Origin: Desulfocapsa sp.
Lineage (GTDB): Bacteria; Desulfobacterota; Desulfobulbia; Desulfobulbales; Desulfocapsaceae
Direction: 5' to 3'
DNA length: 38,944 bases
Assembly (NCBI GenBank): GCA_029932055.1
Contig: JAOZQU010000008.1
Coordinates: 1 to 38,944, forward strand
Positions 25,584-36,768 of the stretch are shown here, piece after piece. Made by a program: the position numbers and the translations under genes. Positions within the stretch are counted from its first letter, which is position 1. Every line of letters starts with the position of its first letter. A model generated the notes under the pieces. It worked only from the letters and a program-made list of their open reading frames with translations, did not search any database and was not told the DNA's origin.

Positions 25584-26459
25584 AAAGAAGCTGGGATAAG
25601 ATCATGCCAGCCAGCATCAGGCAGCACCCAAAGAGCCCCCGCAGTGGAATGATTTCTGCCAGAAATACGAATCCACCGATAACGGCAAAAACAGATTCCA
25701 GGCTGAGAATGATGGCTGCATGGCCGGGATGAGCCCTTTTCTGGGCCACTATCTGTAACGTGTAGGCGATTCCCACGGAGAATATTCCTGTGTAGAGAGA
25801 GGATAGGGAACAGCGTACCCCGAATTCCGGATAGGGTAATTATATCCCATTTAAGTGCTGCCAGCCAGCTGAAGACGGAGCAAAAGAAAAAATTGATAGA
25901 AGGAGAGGCGTATCACATCGATTTTTTGTGAAAACCAGGAGATTAACTGAACGTGGATGGCCCAGAAGAGTGCACTGATGAGCACAAGCACATCTCCTTT
26001 TGAGGTATTGAGGTCGTCGTTGACACTTAAGAAGTACATGCCGATTACAGCAAGTGTGGCACCAATCGAGGTGCCGCGACCTGTTTTTTGTTTCCAGAAA
26101 AGTCCCAATATGGGGACGAGAATGACATAGAGGCCGGTAATAAAGCCTGCCTTACCCGCTGTTGTGTCGACAATCCCGATTTGCTGAAAGGATGAACCGA
26201 AGAAAAGAGCCAGGCCAAGGCAGAGGCCACCTGTAAGTCCGGGCAGGGAAAGGAATGACGGCAGGGAATATGTTTGTTTACGTCTAGTGAACGCTATGAC
26301 CGGCAAGAGGGATGTCGCACCAATTCCAAAACGAACAGCATTAAAGGTGAAGGGTGAAACATGTTCCATGCCCTGACGCTGGGCAACAAAGGATAATCCC
26401 CAGATCATGGCTGTTATGAGAAGGAGCAGATTGGCCTGCCAGTTGTTTGTTGTCTGCAC
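25558..26459 (-). pseudogene. EamA/DMT-family transporter disrupted by two apparent frameshifts
   Basis: ORF 25851-26459 encodes the N-terminal part (NWQANLLLLITAMIWGLSFVAQRQGMEHVSPFTFNAVRFGIG); ORF 25558-25776 encodes the C-terminal part (GIAYTLQIVAQKRAHPGHAAIILSLESVFAVIGGFVFLAE). The bridge YQFFFCSVFSWLAALKWDIITLSGIRGTLFPIL is in a third frame; shifts lie near A6 (25887-25892) and the AG repeat (25794-25801) on the + strand. Confidence 0.82.
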
Positions 26460-26711
26460 TGTATAGATTCCGCCTTAGGGATCACGCAAAAAAAAATTAA
26501 GATTCTGGCACCTCATATTTCTTAATTTATTTTTGAGTGAACCCTTTAAAATTGAAGCCGCTAATTTACTCATTCCTTTTCAGATTGGCGATTGAAATAT
26601 GAAATGCAAACCGGGAATTTCAATATAATCCTTCTTTTCATAGGTTAGGAAAACTGGTATTGTCCATTTCTTAATCGTATTCCAACACAATAATTACTAT
26701 CCACTGACTTC

Positions 26712-28346
26712 ATGAAATCCTTGTGGCGCATCCCCGATTTTCTTGACCTCGAATATTTTTTCATCCAGGATAAACAACTGGAAGAAGAAGAGGGGGCAGT
26801 TGCACTACGGGATCGGGATCGTAAGTTTTATCTGGATCAGATTGCGCAGGAACTTGATGAAGGCGCGGAGCCTGACCATGTGTGGTTGATCCACCGCTGG
26901 CTGAAGGAACGTCGAAGCAGAGATAATGAGAAAACTCCGGGGGGACAGGCTTTGCTGCCCGGTCGGATGTGGTATGAGCTGTACGGCCTTTTCTGGTCTA
27001 TTTTTTCTTTTCTGGCCATGGCAGCAGGAGCAGGGCTTGCCTATTCTTTTCTCACCTATTCCGGCAAACAGCCGGTAAATGTCTCACTCTTTTTTTTAGT
27101 GTTTGTGGGCTTTCAGGTCCTTTTTCTTTTTTCTCTTCTCCTGGCCTGGATCTATCGCAAAATACGTGGTCTTGATTTGCGCTCTTCTCTTCTTCTTTCT
27201 CTTGTCAATAAGGGTTTGAACAGTTTCCTTTTTAAGATCAGAAAATATGGACTGGATAGCATGGGTGGTGTGCGCAGATCACAATTTGCAGCCGCCCTTG
27301 CTGCTGTGCGTGCTCGTGGTAACGGCTATGGAGCGCTTTTTTTCTGGCCTCTGTTTCTCCTTTTTCAGCTCTTTGGTATTGCATTTAACTTTGGAGTTCT
27401 GGGAGCGGTTCTTGTTAAAGTGGCAAGTTCGGATCTGGCATTTGGCTGGCAGTCCACAATTCAACTTTCGTCACAATTTGTTTCAAAGATAGTGCAATGG
27501 CTGGCTTTGCCATGGGCCTGGTTACTGGGCAGCACAAGTTATCCCAGCTTGAATCAGATTGAAGGAAGTCGAATGATCTTAAAAGATGGTTTTTATCATC
27601 TGGCAAGTGAAGATCTTGTTTCCTGGTGGCCTTTTCTCTGTCTGGCGATTTGTTGCTACTGTCTGCTACCTCGAATACTCCTGTTTGTGGCCGGTTCTTT
27701 TGAACGTAACCGGGCCCTTGCCCGTATCTCTTTTAATCGTGCTGACCATAATCAGTTGTTGCACCGACTTCTCACACCACGGTTGGAGACCAGTATATGC
27801 AAAGAGGTAGCGAATGAGCCAGCCGTAGAGAGAGAGCCTTATACCCCTCAACCGGAAAGCTCAGCCTCCGGGGAAGAAGAGGTGGTGCAAAAAATTCTTT
27901 TGAAAAAAGACACCATTGCAGTAAATGGAAAGCTGCTGGCACTTATCCCCGATGAACTCTTTGATGACTGCGATTCAGTAGAGCTTGATCAGCTCTGTCA
28001 GAAGGCTTTTGGCTACAAAGTTGACAGGAGTCTACGAATTAATGAGGAATACATCGATAACAGTATGTTTATCAAGCATCTGCAACAGGATAATGATGTG
28101 GCTTGCCCGCCCCTGCTCATTTTGCAGGAGGCCTGGCAGCCTCCCATCCAGGAGATGTTGAGATTTTTACGGGAATTACGCGCACATTGTAATTATGAAA
28201 CACATATTATTGTGGCGCTTGTTGGCAAGCCGAAGCCGGATACACTCTTTACCGGGGTTACAGAAAATGATCTGAAAATCTGGCAGCAGAAGATCGCCAC
28301 ACTCATTGATCCCTGTCTACAGCTTAGTCCTTTAGTGGATGTATGA
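26712..28346 (+). CDS. DUF2868 domain membrane protein
   Basis: 544 aa with TM segments, VNKGLNSFLFKIRKYGLDSMGGVRRSQFAAALAAVRARG, directly overlapping a GTPase/DUF3482 gene as usual for this family. Confidence 0.78.
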   Translation: MKSLWRIPDFLDLEYFFIQDKQLEEEEGAVALRDRDRKFYLDQIAQELDEGAEPDHVWLIHRWLKERRSRDNEKTPGGQALLPGRMWYELYGLFWSIFSFLAMAAGAGLAYSFLTYSGKQPVNVSLFFLVFVGFQVLFLFSLLLAWIYRKIRGLDLRSSLLLSLVNKGLNSFLFKIRKYGLDSMGGVRRSQFAAALAAVRARGNGYGALFFWPLFLLFQLFGIAFNFGVLGAVLVKVASSDLAFGWQSTIQLSSQFVSKIVQWLALPWAWLLGSTSYPSLNQIEGSRMILKDGFYHLASEDLVSWWPFLCLAICCYCLLPRILLFVAGSFERNRALARISFNRADHNQLLHRLLTPRLETSICKEVANEPAVEREPYTPQPESSASGEEEVVQKILLKKDTIAVNGKLLALIPDELFDDCDSVELDQLCQKAFGYKVDRSLRINEEYIDNSMFIKHLQQDNDVACPPLLILQEAWQPPIQEMLRFLRELRAHCNYETHIIVALVGKPKPDTLFTGVTENDLKIWQQKIATLIDPCLQLSPLVDV

Positions 28347-29767
28347 TGAAAGAACAGAAAATTCCTGAATTTGCAGTGGTCGGCCATCCTAACGAAGGTA
28401 AATCCTCAGTACTTTCCACATTGGCAGAAGATGATTCTGTTCGCATCAGTTCAATGCCGGGAGAAACCAGAGAGTGCCAGTCTTTTCCTGTTACCATTGA
28501 TGGTCAGGAGATAATCCGTTTTATCGATACTCCCGGCTTTCAAAATCCACGAAAAACTTTACAATGGATGCAGAATTACACGGGCAGCGACGAGACCCTG
28601 ATTCGTGATTTTATTAATGCCCATAAAGACGATCCCGATTTTCGTGATGACTGTCGTCTGCTCCAACCTCTGCTTCGAGGGGCCGGTATTATTTTTGTGG
28701 TGGATGGTTCAAGGCCACTCCGTAATATGGATAAGGCAGAGATGGAGATTCTGCGGCTCACTGGATGTCCGCGCATGGCCATCATTAACTGCAAAGAGGA
28801 GGAAACTGCCTGGCTTGGTAAGTGGCAGTCTGAATTTAGAAAACATTTCAATTCGATACGTCTTTTTAATTCCTGTCAGGCAACGTATAAAGAGCGTATA
28901 GAACTCCTTGAGAGTTTGAAGAGTATTGATCAGGATTTGCAGCCTGTACTGGATAAGGTCGTCACTGCCTTCAAACAGGATTGGCAGGAACGTAATAATC
29001 AGGTGGTGGAATTGTTACTTGATTTTTTGCAGGAGGGGCTAGGGTACAGCCAGGCAATTCCAGTTAAATCCGGTGTTGATGAAGAAATACTGAAGATCAA
29101 GCTGCATGAGAAATACGAAAAATTTCTTCGCACCCGGGAAAAAAAATGTCAGGAGCAGATGCGGGCCCTGTATAAGCACAATATTTTTAATTTGGAATTG
29201 CCACCCCAGTCAATTTTACAGGAAGACCTGTTTTCCGAGAAAACCTGGGAGTTTCTGGGACTGAATTCTTCCCAGCTTATTATGGCCGGGGCTTTGAGTG
29301 GTGCAGCTGTGGGGGCAGGTGTTGATGTGGCTGCTGCCGGTCTCTCTTTTGGTATCTTTTCAACTATTGGTGGAATTGTGGGCGCAGCAGGGACTGCTCT
29401 CAAAGGTAAGGACTTCCTGTCCGGGACACGCCTTCTTGGTATGCGCCTTGATGAGCAGCTGCTGCAGGTAGGACCGGTGAAGAACATTCAACTTCTCTTT
29501 GTGTTGCTTGATCGCCAACTCCTTTTTTATAATCATATTATTAACTGGGCGCATGGTCGTCGAGATTACGATAATCAAGTATCGAATGCAGAAAATCTTC
29601 CCGCCAGGGTTGGCTATACCACAGACTGGAACAGGAGGGAGCGCACGATCTGTGATCGTTTTTTTAAATCCCTGCAGAACGCTGAGCAATCGGATGAAAC
29701 GGAAAGTCGTGCAGATTTTGCCAATCTGCTGCAAAGCACTTTGCGAAAAATCTACTCGGGAAAATAG
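28343..29767 (+). CDS. GTPase/DUF3482 domain protein
   Basis: G1 VVGHPNEGKSSVLSTL, G3 DTPGFQNP, Gly/Ala-rich membrane helix MAGALSGAAVGAGVDVAAAGLSFGIFSTIGGIVGAAGTALKG. ATGA overlap with the upstream gene. Confidence 0.85.
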   Translation: MMKEQKIPEFAVVGHPNEGKSSVLSTLAEDDSVRISSMPGETRECQSFPVTIDGQEIIRFIDTPGFQNPRKTLQWMQNYTGSDETLIRDFINAHKDDPDFRDDCRLLQPLLRGAGIIFVVDGSRPLRNMDKAEMEILRLTGCPRMAIINCKEEETAWLGKWQSEFRKHFNSIRLFNSCQATYKERIELLESLKSIDQDLQPVLDKVVTAFKQDWQERNNQVVELLLDFLQEGLGYSQAIPVKSGVDEEILKIKLHEKYEKFLRTREKKCQEQMRALYKHNIFNLELPPQSILQEDLFSEKTWEFLGLNSSQLIMAGALSGAAVGAGVDVAAAGLSFGIFSTIGGIVGAAGTALKGKDFLSGTRLLGMRLDEQLLQVGPVKNIQLLFVLLDRQLLFYNHIINWAHGRRDYDNQVSNAENLPARVGYTTDWNRRERTICDRFFKSLQNAEQSDETESRADFANLLQSTLRKIYSGK

Positions 29768-30042
29768 GCTGATCAAGAGTTACCATTATTGTATGTGCTT
29801 ATGATTTGGTCTCTCAAATTACCCGGCAACTGATCCTGTACAGATTGTATGTTGTGTTTTTGCTAACTTTTGATCTGTAAGTTTAGCAGGGCTTTATATT
29901 CTCCAGCCGATCAGCAGTAATCCGTAAACCTTCTTTCCAGTCACAAGTACTCGACTACCTTCGTGTTTTTAAAAAATTACCAAATTAATACCATTTGACA
30001 TACACTTACGGTTCAGTATAATAAAAGCTGACGATCATAATT

Positions 30043-30083
30043 TTTTGTCATTTCATCTGGTTTAGCAAAACCAAATGACAAAA
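30043..30083. repeat. Hairpin upstream of the binding-protein/kinase pair
   Basis: TTTTGTCATTTcatctGGTTTagcaAAACCAAATGACAAAA; stem with one asymmetric bulge, ~70-110 nt before the likely start at 30152. Confidence 0.55.
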
Positions 30084-30151
30084 TGAGCTCTTCATTGCGC
30101 TTCCAATCCGATTTTGAGTGGTCATCAAATAATAAGCAAGGAGCGTGTTAT

Positions 30152-31270
30152 ATGAAATTTCCGCTGCCGTCTTTAAGTCGTTTGTTATTCTCCTGTTGTG
30201 TTCTGTTTCTTTTCCTTTCCTGCAATCAGCAACAAGCATCGATAAAAATTGGTCTGTCAATTAACCTCAGTGGTCGTGGAGGGGAGGCCGGGGAAGATAT
30301 TCGGGACGGGGCACTTCTTGCTGTGGAAGAAATCAACAGCTCCGGCGGGGTTAATGGTCGCCCTCTTGAATTGCTGATTCGTGATGATCAAAATAGTGAC
30401 GAAGGGATTAAAAATGCGGATGAATCGCTTATAAACGAGGGAGTTGTGGCAATTATCGGCCATAGTTATTCTTCAAACACCCTCAAGGCACATCCTTATG
30501 TTATTTCCAGGAACACGCTGCTTATAACTGCCTTTACTGCCACCAGTCAATTGAGCGGCCAGGATGATCTTTTTTTTCGTACTTCTGTTGACTGCGCCAT
30601 TTATGGTAAGAAGATGGCAGTTTTACTGCAAAAAAAGGATATTCATTCCATAGTTTTTCTTATGGATATGACCAATGCCGCCTTTGTTCAGGATTACGCA
30701 AGCAGTGTAAAAAAATATTTTGCAGGCTCAGCCTCTGACGTGCAATTTGAGTCCCGGGAGCAAGCCGACTGGGCACAGATAATGGATGGGTTGCTGAGTT
30801 CGCCGTCGGATGCGATTATTCTGCTTACCGAGGCAACTATGACCGGAGTGGCCCTGCAAAAACTTAAGGCTGCCGGCTACACTGGAAACTGTATTGCCAG
30901 TATCTGGGCCCAGACTCCGGGACTGATGCGTCACGCTGGAAACAGTGCTGAAGGCGTCAGTCTGGTCACTTATATTGATCCGGATAATACTATTCCTGCC
31001 TATCGTACATTTTCTCAGGAGATGAAGAAAAAATTTCATAAAAATGCGACAGCCAGATCCACAAGATCCTATGAGATAGTCATGATTCTGGCTGATGCTT
31101 TAAGGCGGTGTACTCATATCAACAGCAGTGAGCTTAAAAAGGCTTTGTTGGCAGGAGATTATGATACACTCATGGGGCACCTGCAATTTGACCGATACGG
31201 TGATGTGATACGGCCTGTATATGAAGTTGTTGTGCGCGGAAAACAGTTCCGTAATAACGGAGAACTTTAA
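30152..31270 (+). CDS. Branched-chain-amino-acid-type (LivK-like) periplasmic binding lipoprotein
   Basis: Lipobox LFLFLSC; IKIGLSINLSGRGGEAGEDIRDGALLAVEEINSSGGVNGRPLELLIRDDQNSDEG; VVAIIGHSYSSNT. ATG 30152 after AAGGAG; ORF track start 30083. Confidence 0.88.
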   Translation: MKFPLPSLSRLLFSCCVLFLFLSCNQQQASIKIGLSINLSGRGGEAGEDIRDGALLAVEEINSSGGVNGRPLELLIRDDQNSDEGIKNADESLINEGVVAIIGHSYSSNTLKAHPYVISRNTLLITAFTATSQLSGQDDLFFRTSVDCAIYGKKMAVLLQKKDIHSIVFLMDMTNAAFVQDYASSVKKYFAGSASDVQFESREQADWAQIMDGLLSSPSDAIILLTEATMTGVALQKLKAAGYTGNCIASIWAQTPGLMRHAGNSAEGVSLVTYIDPDNTIPAYRTFSQEMKKKFHKNATARSTRSYEIVMILADALRRCTHINSSELKKALLAGDYDTLMGHLQFDRYGDVIRPVYEVVVRGKQFRNNGEL

Positions 31271-34192
31271 GTGACACAGCAATCCCTGCAAAAAAAAATT
31301 AACCTGTCTCTCTCTATTGTTGCGCTTGCAGCGTTTCTTGCTATTTCTCTGCTGACTGTTGTTGTGGAATACCGAAAGATTCGTCTCGAATATTCTACAG
31401 CCATGCATGCCAGGATTAATGTGGCCAGTGTCCTTATGCAGGACGCACTCTTTCACACCGATGGCATTGTACGGTCGATAGTGCAATCACATGGAGATAA
31501 CCTGCAAGAGTTATTAGCTTACCTTGGGAAATCACACTATTTTGATTTTTATGGAGATAGTTTTTACGTCCTTGATCCCCATGGCAAGGTTATACAAATT
31601 TCTAAGCCTTACTGCGATTATAAAGGCCTTGATTTCAGCACTATGCTTGCAGGTAAATCAGGCCGGGAAAGACAGGTGCAGCATCGCTATCAATCTTTAT
31701 TGACAAAACGTTCTGTAGTGACCATTCAGTATCTCCTTAGGGATGGTTATGTATTGATAGTGGAGCGCAGCCTGGAAAATTTTATTCCACTCATGAGCAG
31801 CTTCGAGGCAGGAAAGCTGTTTGAAAAAGAGATTTTTTTTGTGTTGTCAAGCACAGGACAAGCCTTGTACCATCCCAACCGTTCTTTTATGGACACCCGT
31901 CACAACATTGCTTTTGATCTAAAAGATCGTTCCTCTTCCGATAAGAGTGGGCTTTTTACTTTTGTGTACCAAAAAGAAAAATTTATAGCCTTACATAAGC
32001 AATTTGCAGAACCTTCTGACTGGAATATGTACTATTGTATTCCAACGTCGGTGATGAATGGCTCAATACAAAAAATTCTTTTTTTTCAATTTGCTTTTCT
32101 TCTGCTTTTTTTCCTTTTTTTGTTTCTGACCCTGCGTATTGTTTTTAGTAGATATTTTTCCGGGCCGGTGAACACTATTGTTGAAGCTCTGAAGAACTCC
32201 GGTGAGGGAAACAGTCTTGTCTTCTCCCCTGAGATGTCAGGCGGTATTGTTGAGTTTAATACCATTATGGGCGCGATAGTATCTAGAGATACGGAAATAA
32301 CCAACACATCTGAACGGTTTCAGGTAGTGCTCGATAGCCTGGACGCTGTTGTTTATGTGGCTGATATGGAGACCTATGAGCTTCTTTTTATGAACAGCCA
32401 TGTACGAAAACTCTGTGGTAACTCCATCGGGCGAAAATGTTACCAGACTCTACAACAGGGACAGGATGAACCCTGTAGCTTTTGTACCAACAAGCTGCTG
32501 CTTGATTCAGAAGGAAAACCTGCGGGTGTCCATGTGTGGGAATTTCAGAATACCAGGGACGGACATTGGTACGAATGTCGGGATCAGGCTATTCGCTGGA
32601 CTGACGGCAGGCTTGTGCGCATGGAAATTGCCACGGATATAAGTACAAGAAAAAATGCTGAGAAGGCTCTTCAGGCTGAGAAAGAGCGATTGAACGTAAC
32701 TTTGCGCTCCATTGGCGATGGTGTTATCACAACAGATATCAAAGGCAGGGTTGTTTTTTTAAATAAGGTGGCAGAGGAACTTTGTGGCTGGACTAACGAA
32801 GAAGCAGTAGGCGAACAAGCCAGTACAATTTTTAACATCATCAATGAGAAGACAGGTCAGAAATGTGCCAGTCCGGTGCAACGGGTAATAGAACTCGGAA
32901 GAATCATAGGTCTTGCTAACCACACAGCCCTCATTGCCAAAGATGGATCTATACGTACCATTGCCGACAGTGGTGCTCCCATCAGAAATGATAAAAGTGA
33001 AATAATAGGGGTGGTTCTGGTCTTCCGGGATGTGACCCATGAGAAAAAGATAGAGGAAGAGCTGCTCAAAGTGAGAAAACTCGAAGCTGTCGGAGTGCTG
33101 GCAGGTGGAATAGCCCATGATTTTAACAATATTCTTTCTGCAATTCTTGGGAATATAGAACTTGCCGCTTATGGGGTTGCAAAAGAGGATGCAAGGACAA
33201 TTGCTTTACTTTCAGATGCCGGCAAGGCAACCAGACGCGCTGCAAAACTTACCGAGCAGTTGCTTACTTTTTCAAAAGGCGGAGATCCGCTCAGAGAGGT
33301 AACGTCCCTGCCTGAACTTATCTCTGAATCCGCAGAATTTGTTCTCCATGGCAGTCAGGTTGCCTGCAAATACAGTTATCCTGAAGATCTCTGGATGGTT
33401 GATGTGGATGGCGGACAGATTGGTCAGGTTATTCAAAATATTACTCTGAACGCCAAGCATGCCATGCCGGAAGGCGGTACTGTAACGATCCAATGTACAA
33501 ACGTCCGGGATGCTGCCTCCGAGGCATTTCTCAGTGTGGATAAGGGTGATTATGTCCGCATTACTATTCAAGATACGGGCGTCGGTATCCCTAAAGAAAT
33601 AATAGACAAGATTTTTGACCCATATTTTACGACTAAACAGCAAGGCAGTGGACTTGGTCTGGCAATCTGCCATTCAATAATCAACAAACATGACGGCTAT
33701 CTCACCGTTGATTCCAGGCCGGGAAAGGGGACAACATTCACTTTATTCCTGCCTGCAATACGTTCCAAAGAGAGTAGGAATGATATCATAGAAAAATCAA
33801 AGGATGCACCGGTAGTTAAGGCAGCCAGGGTTATGGTCATGGATGATGAAAAAATGATCCGTGATGTGGCTTCGGCTCAGCTTGCCATCCTTGGTCATGA
33901 AGCAATTCCTGTAATCGATGGTGTTCAGGCGATCAACAAGTATCAGGAATTACTGGATGGTGGCACTACTGTTGATATCGTGATTATGGATCTGACTATT
34001 CCCGGCGGTATGGGTGGTCAGGAGGCGGCAGAAAAATTGTTGAAGATTGATCCCGCTGCAAAAATCATTGTTGCAAGCGGATATTCCAATGATCCGGCAA
34101 TGGCCAACTACCGGGAATATGGGTTTTCTGCTGCTATTGCCAAGCCTTTTGATCTGCAGCAACTGAGCAATGCCATAACCTCCGTCCTTTGA
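31271..34192 (+). CDS. Hybrid sensor histidine kinase (Cache-PAS-PAS-HisKA-HATPase-REC)
   Basis: [73 protein letters not shown]-terminal [21 protein letters not shown]...[18 protein letters not shown] start immediately after the upstream TAA. Confidence 0.92.
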   Translation: MTQQSLQKKINLSLSIVALAAFLAISLLTVVVEYRKIRLEYSTAMHARINVASVLMQDALFHTDGIVRSIVQSHGDNLQELLAYLGKSHYFDFYGDSFYVLDPHGKVIQISKPYCDYKGLDFSTMLAGKSGRERQVQHRYQSLLTKRSVVTIQYLLRDGYVLIVERSLENFIPLMSSFEAGKLFEKEIFFVLSSTGQALYHPNRSFMDTRHNIAFDLKDRSSSDKSGLFTFVYQKEKFIALHKQFAEPSDWNMYYCIPTSVMNGSIQKILFFQFAFLLLFFLFLFLTLRIVFSRYFSGPVNTIVEALKNSGEGNSLVFSPEMSGGIVEFNTIMGAIVSRDTEITNTSERFQVVLDSLDAVVYVADMETYELLFMNSHVRKLCGNSIGRKCYQTLQQGQDEPCSFCTNKLLLDSEGKPAGVHVWEFQNTRDGHWYECRDQAIRWTDGRLVRMEIATDISTRKNAEKALQAEKERLNVTLRSIGDGVITTDIKGRVVFLNKVAEELCGWTNEEAVGEQASTIFNIINEKTGQKCASPVQRVIELGRIIGLANHTALIAKDGSIRTIADSGAPIRNDKSEIIGVVLVFRDVTHEKKIEEELLKVRKLEAVGVLAGGIAHDFNNILSAILGNIELAAYGVAKEDARTIALLSDAGKATRRAAKLTEQLLTFSKGGDPLREVTSLPELISESAEFVLHGSQVACKYSYPEDLWMVDVDGGQIGQVIQNITLNAKHAMPEGGTVTIQCTNVRDAASEAFLSVDKGDYVRITIQDTGVGIPKEIIDKIFDPYFTTKQQGSGLGLAICHSIINKHDGYLTVDSRPGKGTTFTLFLPAIRSKESRNDIIEKSKDAPVVKAARVMVMDDEKMIRDVASAQLAILGHEAIPVIDGVQAINKYQELLDGGTTVDIVIMDLTIPGGMGGQEAAEKLLKIDPAAKIIVASGYSNDPAMANYREYGFSAAIAKPFDLQQLSNAITSVL

Positions 34193-34216
34193 TTATTTCT
34201 TGTGATTTAAAGAGGT

Positions 34217-34522
34217 TCACTCAGGTGGTGGATATTTTATCGCATTAAGCTGCATTTTTTCCCGGGCGCAGGTAAGCGGATCAAGGTCAAATTTGTCAGC
34301 AAGCATGGTAAGGTATATCATTATGTCACCCACCTCTTCTGCGATATGTTTTCTGGTGCTCTCGTCCACGTCCCGGCTTTTTTCTCCCTCCATCCATTGA
34401 AAGATTTCAGTTAGTTCTGCTGTTTCCACGCTTAGGGCCATGGCAAGGTTTTTTGGGGTGTGGAACTGCTGCCATTTTCTGATTGACGCAAATTCACGAA
34501 GGGCTGTTCTCAAATTTTCCAT
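34217..34522 (-). CDS. MazG-like nucleotide pyrophosphohydrolase
   Basis: MENLRTALREFASIRKWQQFHTPKNLAMALSVETAELTEIFQWM...IAEEVGDIMIYLTMLADKFDLD: EExxE...ExxD MazG signature. ORF extends to 34681; start uncertain (34522, 34600 or 34681). Confidence 0.85.
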   Translation of the reverse strand: MENLRTALREFASIRKWQQFHTPKNLAMALSVETAELTEIFQWMEGEKSRDVDESTRKHIAEEVGDIMIYLTMLADKFDLDPLTCAREKMQLNAIKYPPPE

Positions 34523-34650
34523 GGGAGTAAAGTGTTTCTGTTGGTATTTCTTGTCGGATTCTGGTAGTTTTTTCTGTTTTATGTAATCCCAAGGTACCAT
34601 TGCAGCACTAAAGCGCAATGGACTTTTCCTCTCAGCCCATAGAGATACAG

Positions 34651-36756
34651 ATGAAAAATATATTCCGTGCATGTTTGACATCCATTTTGCTTGTCAGCGT
34701 CCTGTTGGTAACCGGATCTTTTGCAAAGTCAGATGCTGCGCATCCAATCGATGTTTCGCGTAATAAACTGATTGGCTATATGCTCAGCAAACAGTTGCCG
34801 GTGATGCATTTCAGTGACAAAGTCATGAATGATGATCTGGCCTTTGCTGCCTTTGATCTCTATCTTAAACAGCTTGATTATCAGAAACGTTTCCTGCTTC
34901 AGTCTGATGTTGATAAATTGTCGTTTTTTGCTCCTGCCATAGATAATAATCTCCTGAAGGGAAAGATTGTTCTGCCGGATGTGGGGTATAAAATTTTGAC
35001 TGATCGGATTGGGGAAGTAGAGAAGCTGACAAAAGATATATTGTCTGCTGGTTTTGATTATAACCGGATCGAAAGCTATGAAACAGATCCTGAAAAGTTG
35101 AAGTATGCCACAACTCTTGCCGATTTGAGGGAGCGTTGGCGTAAGATCATGAAAGGTCATATTATTTCCCGTTACCTTGATCTTGTTGAGGAACAGGAAA
35201 AGAATGAAGAAGAGAAAAAAAGTGATAAGGGGCTGTGGACAGAAGCAGAAGAAAAGGTTGCCAAACGGAATAAAAATTTTTTCAATCGGATGCATCAAGA
35301 AACCGGCCAGGATCATTATGATCGCTACTTCAACGCCATCACCAGAGCTTTTGATCCACATACCAATTATATGCCTCCTGCAAATAAGGAAGATTTTGAT
35401 ATCCACATGCGGGGCAGTCTTGAAGGAATTGGAGCTCTGCTTCGTGAAGAGGATGGCTATATCAAAGTGGTGAGTATTATTCCCGGTTCTGCTTCTGCAC
35501 GACAAGGTCTCCTGCAGGCTGAGGATATTATTCTTGAAGTAGGCCAGGGAGCAGCGGAACCAGTCGAAATTACCGATATGCGTCTGCGTGATGCGGTTCG
35601 ATTGATTCGTGGTCCTAAAGGTTCCGAGGTTCGTTTGACTGTGAAAAAACCGGATGGGGTCAAAGTGGTGATCGCCATTCAGCGTGATGTGGTGCAGATC
35701 GAGGAAACTTTTGTGAAGTCCATGTTGCTTGAAGGCCCCACTGGATCGAAAATCGGCTATGTGATGATCCCAAGTTTTTATCGTGACTTTGAAAAAACCC
35801 GTAACGGCTCAAACGCCAGAAACTCCACTGATGACACGAGAAAGGCCATTGAAGAATTGAAAAAAGAGGACATTTCCGGATTAATTCTTGATCTTCGTAA
35901 CAATGGTGGCGGTTCACTTATGGATGCTGTGGATACCACCGGATTATTTGTCAAGGTTGGGCCTGTGGTTCAGGTGAAGAACAGTTATGGGAATAAACGG
36001 GTGCTGAGTGACGACGATTCGTCCATCACCTGGGGTGGTCCACTTCTGGTATTAGTGAATCAGTTTTCAGCTTCGGCTTCTGAAATTCTGGCTGCTGCTC
36101 TCCAGGATTATGGCCGGGCAGTAATTGTTGGTGGAGCCCATACTCACGGCAAGGGAACTGTGCAGACACTTATTGATATGAATGAGAATATCCCCTTGTT
36201 GCATCTCAAAAAATATGATGATCTAGGCGCATTAAAGGTGACTATTCAGAAATTCTACCGTGTTAACGGCGGTTCTACACAATATAAAGGGGTAGAGCCT
36301 GATATAGTGTTGCCAAGTCTCTTCCAGCATCTTGAGTCCGGTGAACAGTATCTGGATAATTCTTTACCCTGGGATCAGGTGGATCCTATTCCCATGGGCA
36401 AAAATGGATCAACTCCAATGAATCTTGATTTTCTAATAAAAAAATCTGCAGACAGGGTGAAACTCGATGATGGTCTGCAGGTCATTGCCGATGAGGCAAA
36501 AAAGGCAACAGAACGTTCCAAGAAGACAACGATGTCATTACAACTTTCCGACATGAAGGCGAAGCGGAAAGAAGCGCAGGTTGCACGGGATAAAATAGGG
36601 GCACATTATCTGAAGTACCGTGAAGAACAGGGGGCAGACGGGGAAGAAGGGCACAAGGCAAGACCTGACGAGGAAAAGGATAAGGATAAATGGAAAGAAG
36701 AGGTTAAGGAAGATCCTTATATAAATGAGTCTCTTTTTATACTCAGCGACATGTGA
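34651..36756 (+). CDS. prc: Carboxy-terminal processing protease (Prc/Tsp, S41 family, PDZ)
   Basis: Signal peptide MKNIFRACLTSILLVSVLLVTGSFA; FDPHTNYMPPANKEDF; PDZ GSLEGIGALLREEDGYIKVVSIIPGSASARQGLLQAEDIILEVGQG; LILDLRNNGGGSL; NQFSASASEILAAALQDYGRAVIVG. ORF track start 34618. Confidence 0.93.
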   Translation: MKNIFRACLTSILLVSVLLVTGSFAKSDAAHPIDVSRNKLIGYMLSKQLPVMHFSDKVMNDDLAFAAFDLYLKQLDYQKRFLLQSDVDKLSFFAPAIDNNLLKGKIVLPDVGYKILTDRIGEVEKLTKDILSAGFDYNRIESYETDPEKLKYATTLADLRERWRKIMKGHIISRYLDLVEEQEKNEEEKKSDKGLWTEAEEKVAKRNKNFFNRMHQETGQDHYDRYFNAITRAFDPHTNYMPPANKEDFDIHMRGSLEGIGALLREEDGYIKVVSIIPGSASARQGLLQAEDIILEVGQGAAEPVEITDMRLRDAVRLIRGPKGSEVRLTVKKPDGVKVVIAIQRDVVQIEETFVKSMLLEGPTGSKIGYVMIPSFYRDFEKTRNGSNARNSTDDTRKAIEELKKEDISGLILDLRNNGGGSLMDAVDTTGLFVKVGPVVQVKNSYGNKRVLSDDDSSITWGGPLLVLVNQFSASASEILAAALQDYGRAVIVGGAHTHGKGTVQTLIDMNENIPLLHLKKYDDLGALKVTIQKFYRVNGGSTQYKGVEPDIVLPSLFQHLESGEQYLDNSLPWDQVDPIPMGKNGSTPMNLDFLIKKSADRVKLDDGLQVIADEAKKATERSKKTTMSLQLSDMKAKRKEAQVARDKIGAHYLKYREEQGADGEEGHKARPDEEKDKDKWKEEVKEDPYINESLFILSDM

Positions 36757-36768
36757 GTTTGGGCTTTT

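Noticed and set aside
26591-26624. ATTGAAAT...ATTTCAAT 8-bp inverted repeat upstream of the DUF2868 gene
   Set aside because: Short and AT-rich; expected by chance in AT-rich intergenic DNA.
34729-35505. 258-aa minus-strand ORF
   Set aside because: Antisense to the S41 protease gene whose frame has strong family motifs; no recognisable domain in the antisense frame.
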